A stretch of 44,219 nucleotides of DNA, from the NCBI GenBank assembly GCA_937919155.1, contig CALFPM010000096.1, positions 1 to 44,219 on the forward strand, in the 5' to 3' direction. Below are positions 7,025-14,857 of the stretch, piece by piece. Under the pieces are notes generated by a model that made no database searches, had not been told where the DNA came from, and saw only the letters and a program-made list of their open reading frames with translations. Within the stretch, counting starts at the first letter, position 1. Each line of letters starts with the position of its first letter. The stretch is from an uncultured Clostridia bacterium (lineage in GTDB: Bacteria > Bacillota > Clostridia > Oscillospirales > Acutalibacteraceae). Made by a program: the position numbers and the translations under genes.

Positions 7025-7052
7025 ATTATACACGATATTTCAAAAAAGTCAA
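7025..7052 (-). promoter_or_regulatory. Promoter of the 44-residue small-protein gene
   Basis: On the minus strand TTGACT and TATAAT are 16 bases apart, about 35 bases before the ATG. The 200 bases between this promoter and the next gene end (7053-7258) are AT-rich and hold nothing else I can support. Confidence 0.82.
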
Positions 7053-7258
7053 GTGATTTTGCACAAATTCAGATATCTTTATTTGTGCATATTTCACAAA
7101 GAATTAACTTTTTTAAATTATTCAGCCTTAACAGAATTAGGAAAAGGATGCTTTTTATTTTGTATCTTTTGCACAAGCGTGCATATCCGTTTTTGTTGAA
7201 ATCAGCCAAAGAATGGCGTTTTTCACAATTAGTTCACAAAAAAGTTTGTTGAACTTTT

Positions 7259-8224
7259 TTATTTTAAAACACAGATTTTTTCAACAATAAACGCCGCATC
7301 GCTGTATTTTTCGGCACAGGATTCAAAATTTCCCGCTATTCCTCCGTTCATATCGTCTATGCCCTCGAGCAGAGGCGGCTGACGCAGATTTTCCGTTCTT
7401 GCGCTTTTGCGCAGATGATAAACGGGCACGGTCTCATCTCCGCAGCTGAATGTGAAATCACACTCCCCTTTTGTCACATCTTCATAGATGCTGAGGGTGG
7501 AGTTGTTATCCCTGCCGTATGAAATGCTCAGTGCAAAAGTGCCGTCAGGAGTGAATTCAAGGTCGCTCAGCTTATATGCATTGCAACGGGCATAGGTTGT
7601 TTCAAAAAGCGAAATTGCCATATGATGGGATTTATCCGTATCGTAACTGCCCTCCGTTGTGAAGGTGTAAAATTCGCCTGCGTAAAGATAAGTGCCGTCA
7701 CTGTTAAGATAAGAGCATTTTACATCTGTTGTGACTTTGTTCACAAGGTAAAGCGAGCCGCCATCGGGAGTGAGCATCATCAGATTCATATCAAGGCGAA
7801 AAATCTTTTTGCCATCAACAACATAAAAAAATCTGCCGTCCTCGGCAATACCGCCTGCGTGACCCTTAAAATCCTTGCCGTCAGCTTTTTTGAGGGTAAG
7901 GGTCTTTATTCTTTCGCCTGTTTCGCTGTCAATCACAGAAACAATTGATGCCGCATCATCGTGATAATACGAGATAAAGTGCAGTTTCCTACTCTCGCTG
8001 AAACAATAGCCCTGAGGCACATAGCCTTTTTCGGTTTCGGGAATATCGCAAAGTTCCCGATAGTTGCCGTAACTTCTCACACCAAGGACATTTCTCACGG
8101 CTCTTACCGCCATTTCAATATAACCCTCAACAGTTCTTCTGGCTTCGCTCACCTCGCCCGTCAGCGAAAAACCCGAAAACAAAAATGCAACTGCAAGAAT
8201 AAACGCAATAATTCTTTTGCTCAT
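7259..8224 (-). CDS. Secreted beta-propeller-like protein of unknown function
   Basis: The start is set at the ATG at 8224, six bases after AAAGGAG; an in-frame ATG eight codons earlier would place the ribosome site inside the gene. The resulting 321-residue protein begins MSKRIIAFILAVAFLFSGFSL, a signal peptide without a lipobox cysteine. The mature part shows repeated strand-turn-strand units such as IVSVIDSETGERIKTLTL, GGIAEDGRFFYVVDGKKIFRLD and LEFTPDGTFALSISYGRDN, as in six- or seven-bladed propeller folds that read Asp-Gly turns. No enzyme motif is recognised. It is the last gene before the small-protein unit; the hairpin AAAAAAGTT/AACTTTTTT overlapping its stop may be its terminator. 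Confidence 0.72.
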   Translation of the reverse strand: MSKRIIAFILAVAFLFSGFSLTGEVSEARRTVEGYIEMAVRAVRNVLGVRSYGNYRELCDIPETEKGYVPQGYCFSESRKLHFISYYHDDAASIVSVIDSETGERIKTLTLKKADGKDFKGHAGGIAEDGRFFYVVDGKKIFRLDMNLMMLTPDGGSLYLVNKVTTDVKCSYLNSDGTYLYAGEFYTFTTEGSYDTDKSHHMAISLFETTYARCNAYKLSDLEFTPDGTFALSISYGRDNNSTLSIYEDVTKGECDFTFSCGDETVPVYHLRKSARTENLRQPPLLEGIDDMNGGIAGNFESCAEKYSDAAFIVEKICVLK

Positions 8225-8237
8225 AATTTTCTCCTTT

Positions 8238-8263
8238 AAAAAAGGCACCCGAAGGCGCCTTTT
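8238..8263 (-). terminator. Terminator of the alcohol dehydrogenase gene
   Basis: A 10-bp stem with one mismatch (AAAAGGCACC at 8240-8249, GGCGCCTTTT at 8254-8263) and a CGAA/TTCG tetraloop, followed by T on the minus strand. It sits just before the ribosome site of the next gene, so read-through is possible. Confidence 0.72.
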
Positions 8264-8278
8264 GAAAATATTTTGTTA

Positions 8279-9499
8279 TCAGTCAAGGTTACCTACCTTG
8301 CGGATGATGGCTTTGAGGTCCTCAACATCCATAATCTTTGGAACGGGATAAAGAGGATTGCCCTCTCTGTTTGCGCGTTTTGCAATTGTTTCAACATCTT
8401 TTTCCTGAAGAACATCAAGATGCTCGGGAATGTTGAGAAGCTTGTTGTATTCTCTGATTTTCGCAATGAAGAAGTTTGCCTTCTGAGCCTCATTCATGCC
8501 TGCAGTTTCAAGACCTGCAATATCGGCAAGCTTTGCAAGGGGCTTGTGCGCGGTTTCACCGAATGCATCAAGCACATAAGGAAGAATAACGGCATTTGCA
8601 AGACCGTGAGGTGTGCCGTACATACCGCCGAAGTTATGAGCAATCGCGTGAACATAGCCTACATAGGCTCTTGTGAATGCAATACCTGCAAGGTAAGATG
8701 CCTCAAGCATATTTTCTCTTGCCTGAAGGTCCTTGCCGTTTTCATAAACTTTGAGAATATTCTCAAAAATCATTTTTGTTGCCTTTTCAGCCGCTGCTGC
8801 AGTTCCCTTGGTGTTGCTGTGGCCGATATAAGCCTCAACGGCGTGGGTAAGAGCGTCCATACCCGTTGTTGATGTGATGTGAGGAGGCAGACCGACTGTA
8901 AGCTCAGGGTCAAGCACCGCATACTTAGGACGGAGAACAGGGTCCTGAAGCGCATATTTCTCGTGAGTTGCGGGGTCAGAAACAACGGCCGCAATTGTTG
9001 TTTCCGAGCCTGTACCTGCAGTTGTGGGCACGGCATAGATTGTGGGGAGCTTCTTGAGAATTTTGAGAGTGCCTCTCATCTTCTGAACGCTTGTCTTGGG
9101 GCGTGCAATTCTTGCGGCCGCAACCTTTGCGCAGTCCATGGGCGAGCCGCCGCCGAAAGCTATAACTGCCGAGCAGTTGTTATCAACATAAAGCTGCCTT
9201 GCTTCCTCAATATTGTTGATTGTGGGGTTAGGCTGTGTGCCGTCATAAACAGCATACTTAACACCCGATTTATCAAGACCCTCGAAAAGTCCGTCAAGAA
9301 GGTGCAAACCCATAAGACCCTTATCTGTTACAACAAGAACGCTGTCGTGGCCGTTTGACTTAACAACCTCGGGAAGCTTTTTGACGCTGCCTGCGCCCTT
9401 GACAAGTTCAGGCTCTTTCCAGTTAAGAAAATTAACCGCTACTCTGAATATGCCCTGATATGTTCTGCAATACATTTTAAAAAGTGTTGAAGCTGCCAA
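8279..9499 (-). CDS. Iron-containing alcohol dehydrogenase
   Basis: A 406-residue group III (iron-activated) NAD(P)-dependent alcohol dehydrogenase, normal in length. The nucleotide-binding GGGSP motif is at 116-120 and the PTTAGTGSE motif at 158-166. The metal ligands are present: Asp215 and His219 in TTGMDALTHAVEAY, His284 in GYVHAIAHNFGG and His298 in GTPHGLAN. The start is TTG, chosen because AAGGAG lies eight bases upstream; the first ATG is at codon 9. It has its own promoter and terminator. Such enzymes reduce aldehydes or oxidise alcohols in fermentation; ethanol, butanol or lactaldehyde-type substrates cannot be told apart by reading the sequence. Confidence 0.93.
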   Translation of the reverse strand: MAASTLFKMYCRTYQGIFRVAVNFLNWKEPELVKGAGSVKKLPEVVKSNGHDSVLVVTDKGLMGLHLLDGLFEGLDKSGVKYAVYDGTQPNPTINNIEEARQLYVDNNCSAVIAFGGGSPMDCAKVAAARIARPKTSVQKMRGTLKILKKLPTIYAVPTTAGTGSETTIAAVVSDPATHEKYALQDPVLRPKYAVLDPELTVGLPPHITSTTGMDALTHAVEAYIGHSNTKGTAAAAEKATKMIFENILKVYENGKDLQARENMLEASYLAGIAFTRAYVGYVHAIAHNFGGMYGTPHGLANAVILPYVLDAFGETAHKPLAKLADIAGLETAGMNEAQKANFFIAKIREYNKLLNIPEHLDVLQEKDVETIAKRANREGNPLYPVPKIMDVEDLKAIIRKVGNLD

Positions 9500-9534
9500 T
9501 GTAATTACTCCTTATCTGTATATTTTACTTATAT

Positions 9535-9563
9535 ATTTTACCATATATTTTCATCGGGTGCAA
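9535..9563 (-). promoter_or_regulatory. Promoter of the alcohol dehydrogenase gene
   Basis: On the minus strand TTGCAC and TAAAAT are 17 bases apart, about 35 bases before the TTG start. It is divergent from the GH5 promoter 28 bases away, so one regulator could act on both. Confidence 0.72.
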
Positions 9564-9590
9564 TAGCAAAATCATAACATTACAAAACAG

Positions 9591-9619
9591 TTGCATTTAT
9601 ATATTATAAATGGTATAAT
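9591..9619 (+). promoter_or_regulatory. Promoter of the GH5 gene
   Basis: TTGCAT (9591-9596) and a perfect TATAAT (9614-9619) are 17 bases apart, 36 bases before the ATG at 9656. Confidence 0.83.
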
Positions 9620-9655
9620 TTATGTGTATATGTAAAAAGAAAGGAATTTTACGTT

Positions 9656-11137
9656 ATGCTTAAAATTACCACATCAAAGCAGAAGTTCGTTGACTCCGAG
9701 GGCAGACAGAGAATATTCAACGGCATGAACTTTTGCGATAAGGGTTATTATGACCCCAAAAGTCCCCGAAAAATTTACACAGTTGATTACAACGAGGAAC
9801 TTATCAGAAATCTCAGTGAAAAGGGATTCAACATAATCAGACTCGGACTTACCTGGGATGCAGTTGAGCCTGAACCGCGCAATTATGATGAAGAATATCT
9901 TGACAAGGTGCAGAAAGTTGCCGATTTGTGTGCAAAATACGGCATTTACTTCTATCTTGATATGCATCAGGACCTTTACGGCGGCACAATTGACACACCT
10001 GCCGATGGCGCACCTGCATGGGCATGCCTCACAGACGGTGCAAAATTCCAGCCTACAAGATTTGTCTGGGCAGAAGGTTATTTCTGGGGCAAGGCAATTC
10101 ACAACTGCTTTGACAACTTCTGGGCAAACAAAGAATATAACGGAATTCCTCTGCAGACATATTACTGCGATATGTGGAAGCACGTTGCAGAGCGTTTCAA
10201 GGACCACCCTGCCCTTTTTGGCTTCGACCTGATGAATGAGCCTTTCCCCGGCTCAGACGGCGGCAAGGTTTTCAGAAAGCTGATTGTAGGCGTTGCAAAA
10301 ACAGTTCTCACCGACAAGAGATGCAAAAAACTGTGGATGCTCAAGCAGCTTGTTACAGGCAATGTAATAAAATGCCTTGAACCTTTCAGCGATCCCTCAC
10401 TCTTCCGCAAAGCAACAAGCGGCGGAGATGCACTCATCAAAAAGTTTGACACGGGTCATTATTCACAGTTCATCAACAGAGCTGCAAAAGCAGTCCGTGA
10501 AGTTACCGACAACGGCATCATAATGATGGAAAACAGCTATTATTCAAACCTCGGCATCCCCTATTCCACACCTGCCGTAAACTATGACGGAAAACGCGAA
10601 GAAAAGCTTTGCTTCGCACCTCATGCCTATGACCTGATGGTTGACACACCTGCCTATAAATACGCAAGCAACAGCCGCGTAGGCTCTATTTTTGACGAAC
10701 ACAGACGCTCTCAGCAGAGACTTGATGTTCCCCTGCTCGTTGGCGAATGGGGCGGCACATCCGAAGGCACCGACTGGCTTTTCCACATCAACTATCTGCT
10801 GGATAAGTTTGACGGTTACCACTGGGGTCAGACATACTGGGCATACTATGACGGTCTTCTTGACGACCCCATAATGACCTGTCTTGTCAAAACTTCTCCC
10901 GTTGCCGTATGCGGTGAAATCAAAGAATACGGCATTGACAGAGAAAAAGACATTTTTACTCTTACATATGAGCAGGACAAGGAATACGGCGTGCCCACGG
11001 AAATTTATCTTCACAAGGCGGCAAAGAACATCACCTGTGACGGCGAATACGCCCTTGAACCTATCGGCGAAAACGGTGCGGCTATGCTGAAAATCACTGC
11101 AGGCACAGGAACACACACAGTTAAAATCGAATATTAA
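9656..11137 (+). CDS. Glycoside hydrolase family 5, endoglycoceramidase-like
   Basis: A 493-residue GH5 (beta/alpha)8 enzyme. The acid/base Glu195 is in the DLMNEP motif and the nucleophile Glu364 in VGEWGG; LGLTWDAVEPEP (64-74) and YLDMHQDLYGG (100-110) are typical of the endoglycoceramidase-like branch, which splits the link between oligosaccharide and ceramide in glycosphingolipids. APHAYD (321-326) gives the conserved His and Tyr of GH5. After about residue 400 comes a beta-rich tail as in that branch. There is no signal peptide, so the enzyme should act inside the cell, which is unusual for a ceramide glycosidase and leaves other beta-glucosides possible. It is a single-gene unit with a strong promoter and an AAAGG ribosome site. 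Confidence 0.88.
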   Translation: MLKITTSKQKFVDSEGRQRIFNGMNFCDKGYYDPKSPRKIYTVDYNEELIRNLSEKGFNIIRLGLTWDAVEPEPRNYDEEYLDKVQKVADLCAKYGIYFYLDMHQDLYGGTIDTPADGAPAWACLTDGAKFQPTRFVWAEGYFWGKAIHNCFDNFWANKEYNGIPLQTYYCDMWKHVAERFKDHPALFGFDLMNEPFPGSDGGKVFRKLIVGVAKTVLTDKRCKKLWMLKQLVTGNVIKCLEPFSDPSLFRKATSGGDALIKKFDTGHYSQFINRAAKAVREVTDNGIIMMENSYYSNLGIPYSTPAVNYDGKREEKLCFAPHAYDLMVDTPAYKYASNSRVGSIFDEHRRSQQRLDVPLLVGEWGGTSEGTDWLFHINYLLDKFDGYHWGQTYWAYYDGLLDDPIMTCLVKTSPVAVCGEIKEYGIDREKDIFTLTYEQDKEYGVPTEIYLHKAAKNITCDGEYALEPIGENGAAMLKITAGTGTHTVKIEY

Positions 11138-11140
11138 AGC

Positions 11141-11168
11141 AAAAGAAGCAGCCTGCACGGCTGCTTCA
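11141..11168 (-). terminator. Terminator of radC (also behind the GH5 gene)
   Basis: GAAGCAGCC (11145-11153) and GGCTGCTTC (11159-11167) form a 9-bp stem around TGCAC. On the minus strand it is followed by TTTTGCTTT; on the plus strand the T-run is missing. It overlaps the radC stop codon by three bases. Confidence 0.72.
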
Positions 11169-11876
11169 AACAAATATACTTCTGAATTTTTCGAGAGATG
11201 CAAGAGAAACGGAGTCGCCGTTTGCAACAATAATGTGGTCAAGGAGTCTGATTCCCACACCTTTCAGCAGGCTGCAAAGTTCAACGGTCAGGTTGATATC
11301 ATCCTTTGACGGTGCCGCAATGCCGTTGGGGTGGTTATGAGCAACAATAACTCCGTCCGCATTATTCCTGAATGCCGTTTCAAGCACGCATCTTTTATCA
11401 ACGGCAACGCTCGTCACCGCGCCGTCACCGATTTTGCAGCAGTTTGTGAGATTTCCCGCGCCGTCAAGGCAGAGCATATAAAACTCTTCGCTCTTGCTTC
11501 GGTAAAATTTTCTGGAGATATATTCAATCGCATCGGACGGCTCGCTGAGATTGATTTTTCCCGAAACGGCTCCCTCTGCATATCTCCTGCACAGTGCAGG
11601 AATTGATGAAATGAGCAAAGCAGAGCTCTCGCCCATACCGTCAACCTTAAGAAGCTCTTCATAGGGCGCATCAAACACCCTGTTCAGAGAGCCGAAAGTT
11701 GAAATCAGCCTGTGGGCAAGCTCGTTTGTATCTTTCCTCGGAATGGAATAAAAAAGCAAAAGCTCAAGCAGGTTATGGTCGGGCATTCCGTCAATGCCTG
11801 CATTTCTGAAAGTTTCTCTGAGCCTTGCTCTGTGATTCTTATGAGGATTTTCAGGGATTTTGTTTTTCTCAGTCAC
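11166..11876 (-). CDS. radC: RadC family JAB-domain protein
   Basis: A 236-residue protein with the normal RadC layout: an N-terminal helix-hairpin-helix region (LLKVDGMGESSALLI, about 75-89) and a C-terminal JAB/MPN metalloprotease-like domain. The metal site is intact: His180 and His182 in HNHPNG, Ser190 and Asp193, spaced as H-x-H-x7-S-x2-D. RadC was named for DNA repair, but that role is doubtful and its substrate is unknown. The start is GTG, with GAGGTG seven bases before it. It is divergent from the RluA gene and has a promoter of its own. Nothing nearby points to a mobile element, so this is the chromosomal type. Confidence 0.93.
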   Translation of the reverse strand: MTEKNKIPENPHKNHRARLRETFRNAGIDGMPDHNLLELLLFYSIPRKDTNELAHRLISTFGSLNRVFDAPYEELLKVDGMGESSALLISSIPALCRRYAEGAVSGKINLSEPSDAIEYISRKFYRSKSEEFYMLCLDGAGNLTNCCKIGDGAVTSVAVDKRCVLETAFRNNADGVIVAHNHPNGIAAPSKDDINLTVELCSLLKGVGIRLLDHIIVANGDSVSLASLEKFRSIFV

Positions 11877-11900
11877 AACAGCACCTCGCTAACTGCATAC

Positions 11901-11928
11901 ATTATACACTAAAAACCACTATTTGCAA
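11901..11928 (-). promoter_or_regulatory. radC promoter
   Basis: On the minus strand TTGCAA and a perfect TATAAT are 16 bases apart, about 25 bases before the GTG start. Confidence 0.72.
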
Positions 11929-11950
11929 ATATATTTTCGGAGCGATTATT

Positions 11951-12919
11951 TTGAAAACTTTTTCAATTTCCAAAAATGACTCGGGACAGAGGCTTGACAA
12001 ATTCATTTCCAAAGCCGTGCCTGCACTGCCCAAATCACTTATGTACAAATACATAAGAACAAAACGCATCAAAGTCAATTCAAAAAAAGGCGATATCGCA
12101 ATGAAGCTCTGTGAGGGCGATGTTATTGATATGTATATCAATGACGAGTTCTTTGCTCCCGCGGATGAAAAATACGATTTCCTTTCCGCATCAAAAAAGC
12201 TTGACATCGTTTATGAGGATGAAAACATTCTGCTTCTTGACAAAAAGGTGGGCATTCTTTCCCACCCCGATGAAACGGAATACAACGACACTCTCATCAC
12301 CAGAGTGAAACGCTATCTTTACGAAAAAGGCGAATACAACCCCAAGGATGAAAATTCCTTTGCCCCCGCCCTTGTTAACAGAATTGACCGCAACACAGGC
12401 GGAATTGTTATTGCCGCAAAAAACGCGGAAAGCCTGCGCATTCTCAATCAAAAACTTAAGGACAGAGAAATGGAGAAATATTATCTCTGCGTTGTTCACG
12501 GCTCGCTGAAGAAGAAAAGCGGTCTGCTGACGGGATGGCTCATCAAAGACGAAAAGAAAAACAGGGTTGATGTTTACGCAACCGAGAAAAAGGGCGCAAA
12601 GGAAATCAGAACAAAATACTCCGTGATTTCGGAAAAAGACGGACTCAGCCTTGTTGAAGTTGAACTTCTCACGGGCAGAACACATCAGATAAGAGCGCAT
12701 TTTGCAAGCATCGGCCATCCTCTGCTGGGTGACGGAAAATACGGCACCAACGCATTGAACAAGACTCTCGGCTACAAAAAGCAGTTTCTCTATTCATACA
12801 GACTTGTGTTCACATTCTCAACCGATGCAGGTTGCCTTGAATATCTGAACAAAAAAAGCTTCGAAGTTCCCGATGTATGGTTCAAACGGGAGTTTCTTGA
12901 CGGCACACTGACCAAATAA
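11951..12919 (+). CDS. RluA family 23S rRNA pseudouridine synthase
   Basis: A TTG start at 11951 gives 322 residues, with CGGAG eight bases upstream; the open frame to the left (from 11825) is antisense to radC and has no family sequence. Residues 10-60 are an S4 RNA-binding domain (SGQRLDKFISKAVPALPKSLMYKYI). The catalytic motif is NRIDRNTGG at 143-151, with Asp146 as the catalytic residue (the usual form is HRLDxxTSG, so His and Leu are replaced by Asn and Ile). GRTHQIRAHFASIGHPLLGDGKYG follows as in RluC/RluD. The enzyme isomerises uridine to pseudouridine in rRNA; which position cannot be said. It is not in an operon with the foldase downstream, which has its own leader. Confidence 0.9.
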   Translation: MKTFSISKNDSGQRLDKFISKAVPALPKSLMYKYIRTKRIKVNSKKGDIAMKLCEGDVIDMYINDEFFAPADEKYDFLSASKKLDIVYEDENILLLDKKVGILSHPDETEYNDTLITRVKRYLYEKGEYNPKDENSFAPALVNRIDRNTGGIVIAAKNAESLRILNQKLKDREMEKYYLCVVHGSLKKKSGLLTGWLIKDEKKNRVDVYATEKKGAKEIRTKYSVISEKDGLSLVEVELLTGRTHQIRAHFASIGHPLLGDGKYGTNALNKTLGYKKQFLYSYRLVFTFSTDAGCLEYLNKKSFEVPDVWFKREFLDGTLTK

Positions 12920-12964
12920 GCAAGCCCGTATTTGTTAATAACATATAAATTTATACTAAAACGC

Positions 12965-13048
12965 TTGCAAAATCTTTAAAAATAGTATACTATACTGTTA
13001 TTGTGCCGATTTTGTTCGGTCGGCCACTTAACCGCTCAGTCGGCGGTT
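12965..13048 (+). promoter_or_regulatory. Promoter and structured leader of the foldase gene
   Basis: TTGCAA at 12965 is followed by TATACT at 12986 or 12991 (15 or 20 bases; neither is ideal). The leader then holds two hairpins: GCCGA...TCGGC (13005-13024) and AACCGC-TCAGTCG-GCGGTT (13030-13048), 30 bases before the start codon. They may raise mRNA stability of this probably abundant message. Confidence 0.5.
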
Positions 13049-13080
13049 ATCAAAACATATAAAGAAAAGGATGAACAGTA

Positions 13081-14745
13081 ATGGCAAAAAACGAAAGCCC
13101 TAAGAGCAAAGCGGAGCTTTACCGCGAGGAGCGTAAAGCAAGAATAGCTAAAGCGGCAAAACAGAATGCAAAGAGCATTGAAAAGAGAACAACAGCATTA
13201 AGCATCCTCAAAAAAGTGGTTGCAATTGTGCTTGCGGTTGCAATAGTAGGCTTTGCAGGATTCAAGATTATTGAATCAACAGGTGTAATTGACAGAGTTG
13301 CAACAGCTCTCACCGTTGGCGATACCAAGGTTTCTGTTGCTCAGTTCAACTACTACTACTCAATGGCATACAACGATGTTGCAAACCAGGCTTATCAGTA
13401 CGAACAGGCTTACGGCTACAACCCCCTCGGTTTTGACGCTTCTCTCCCCCCCGATGAGCAGGATTCAACTCAGAAGGACGAAGACGGTAACGTTCTCAAG
13501 TGGTCAGAAGTTATCAAAAACAGCGCAGTTTCAATCGCTCAGCAGACAGTAGGCTTCTACAACGAAGCTGTTGCAGCAGGCATCACTCTCACAGAGGACC
13601 AGCAGGCTGAGATTGACGAAACAGTTGAAACTTACAGAAAGCAGGCAGCTGATAACAACTATTCACTCAATGCTTTCCTCAAGACATACTTCGGTTCAGG
13701 CTTCAACGAAAAGTCTTTCGTAAAGCAGCTTGAAATGGAACTTCTTGCTCAGAGCTTCTCAGATGCAAAGCAGACTGAAGTTAACGATGGCATCACAGAC
13801 GAAACAGTTGCAGCAGAATACAAGGAAAACCGCAAGAACTACGATTATGCGGACATCCGTTACTACACAATCTCCTTCAAGGCTCTCACAAAGAACGAAG
13901 GCGAAACAGATGATGCTCTCAAGGCAAGACAGAAGGCAGAGAATGACAAGCTCATCGCTGCTGCAAAGGAACTTGCTGCAAAGGCAACAGATGAAAATGC
14001 ATTCATCGAAGCAGTGAAGGCATACAACAAGAGCGAAACAGACACAACCACAAAGTCAGTTGCAGCTTCATTCGCAACTCTCTCATCATCAATCGGTGAG
14101 GACGGCGCAAACTGGGTATTCGCAGCAGACCGCAAGGCAGGCGAAGTTAACACATTCAGCGGCGAAAAGGCAGCTTATGTTGTGTTCATGCTCAAGCCTT
14201 CATACACATCAAACAGCGTTTCAGTCCGTCATTGCCTCGTTTCATTCGATGCAAAGGATGAAAACAATGTAACAGATGAAGAAAAGAAGGCAGCTAACAA
14301 GAAAGCAAACGACCTTCTCAAGGGTCTCGGCGACAAGGTTACAGAAGAAGCATTCATCGAAATGGTTAAGGGTAACACTGCTGACGAAGCTTCAACCGAA
14401 ACAGGCGGTCTTTACGAAAACATCAGAATCAGCGACAACTATGTTGAAAACTTTGAAAAGTGGAGCTTTGACGAGGCAAGAAAAGCAGGCGACACAGGTA
14501 TTGTTGAAACAGAATACGGCTATCACATTATGTATTTCGTAAGCGACAACACAGACGACCTTGACTGGAAGAACGCTATCAAGACAACAATGGCAAACGA
14601 ACAGCTCACAGAGTACCAGACAGAGCTCTTCAAGGAAGACGGCAAGAACGCTGTTGACGAGAAGACAATGTGGACAGAGCGCGTTGCAGATAAGTACAGC
14701 GACAACATCAGAAAGAATCTTGCATATTCACAGATGTACAGCTAA
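13081..14745 (+). CDS. Membrane-anchored PpiC-type peptidyl-prolyl isomerase (foldase)
   Basis: A 554-residue protein: a very basic cytoplasmic head (1-40), one membrane span at about 43-63, a SurA/PrsA-like helical region (75-370), and a parvulin domain from about 378 to 490, starting SVRHCLVSF (381-389) and including GGLYENI and TEYGYHIMYFV. Parvulins turn proline peptide bonds and help exported proteins fold outside the membrane; PrsA is the Bacillus counterpart, but here the anchor is a transmembrane helix instead of a lipid. AAAAGGATG lies before the ATG. Codon choice is strongly biased to C-ending codons and AAG, so high expression is likely. It is monocistronic between its leader and the strong terminator at 14758. 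Confidence 0.9.
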   Translation: MAKNESPKSKAELYREERKARIAKAAKQNAKSIEKRTTALSILKKVVAIVLAVAIVGFAGFKIIESTGVIDRVATALTVGDTKVSVAQFNYYYSMAYNDVANQAYQYEQAYGYNPLGFDASLPPDEQDSTQKDEDGNVLKWSEVIKNSAVSIAQQTVGFYNEAVAAGITLTEDQQAEIDETVETYRKQAADNNYSLNAFLKTYFGSGFNEKSFVKQLEMELLAQSFSDAKQTEVNDGITDETVAAEYKENRKNYDYADIRYYTISFKALTKNEGETDDALKARQKAENDKLIAAAKELAAKATDENAFIEAVKAYNKSETDTTTKSVAASFATLSSSIGEDGANWVFAADRKAGEVNTFSGEKAAYVVFMLKPSYTSNSVSVRHCLVSFDAKDENNVTDEEKKAANKKANDLLKGLGDKVTEEAFIEMVKGNTADEASTETGGLYENIRISDNYVENFEKWSFDEARKAGDTGIVETEYGYHIMYFVSDNTDDLDWKNAIKTTMANEQLTEYQTELFKEDGKNAVDEKTMWTERVADKYSDNIRKNLAYSQMYS

Positions 14746-14757
14746 ACAATAAAAACC

Positions 14758-14792
14758 AATCCCCTTTGACAACAGTCAGAGGGGATTTTTTC
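14758..14792 (+). terminator. Terminator of the foldase gene
   Basis: A 13-bp stem with one wobble pair (AATCCCCTTTGAC, GTCAGAGGGGATT), ACA-type loop, and six T after it. Confidence 0.93.
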
Positions 14793-14805
14793 AATACGAA
14801 CAGAT

Positions 14806-14844
14806 ATAAAAAGAAGGCTTGCAAAGGTAATTCCCTTGCAAGCC
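14806..14844 (-). terminator. Terminator of the metallophosphoesterase gene
   Basis: GGCTTGCAA (14816-14824) and TTGCAAGCC (14836-14844) pair perfectly; on the minus strand TTCTTTTTAT follows. Confidence 0.85.
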
Positions 14845-14857
14845 ATAATTTGTATTA

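Noticed and set aside
7017..7199. 60-codon plus-strand ORF in the AT-rich spacer
   Set aside because: No ribosome site; the composition is that of random AT-rich DNA, and it overlaps the promoter of the minus-strand small gene.
11825..11950. Longer start of the RluA-type gene
   Set aside because: This part is antisense to radC and its promoter; a TTG with CGGAG at 11951 begins the S4 domain region.
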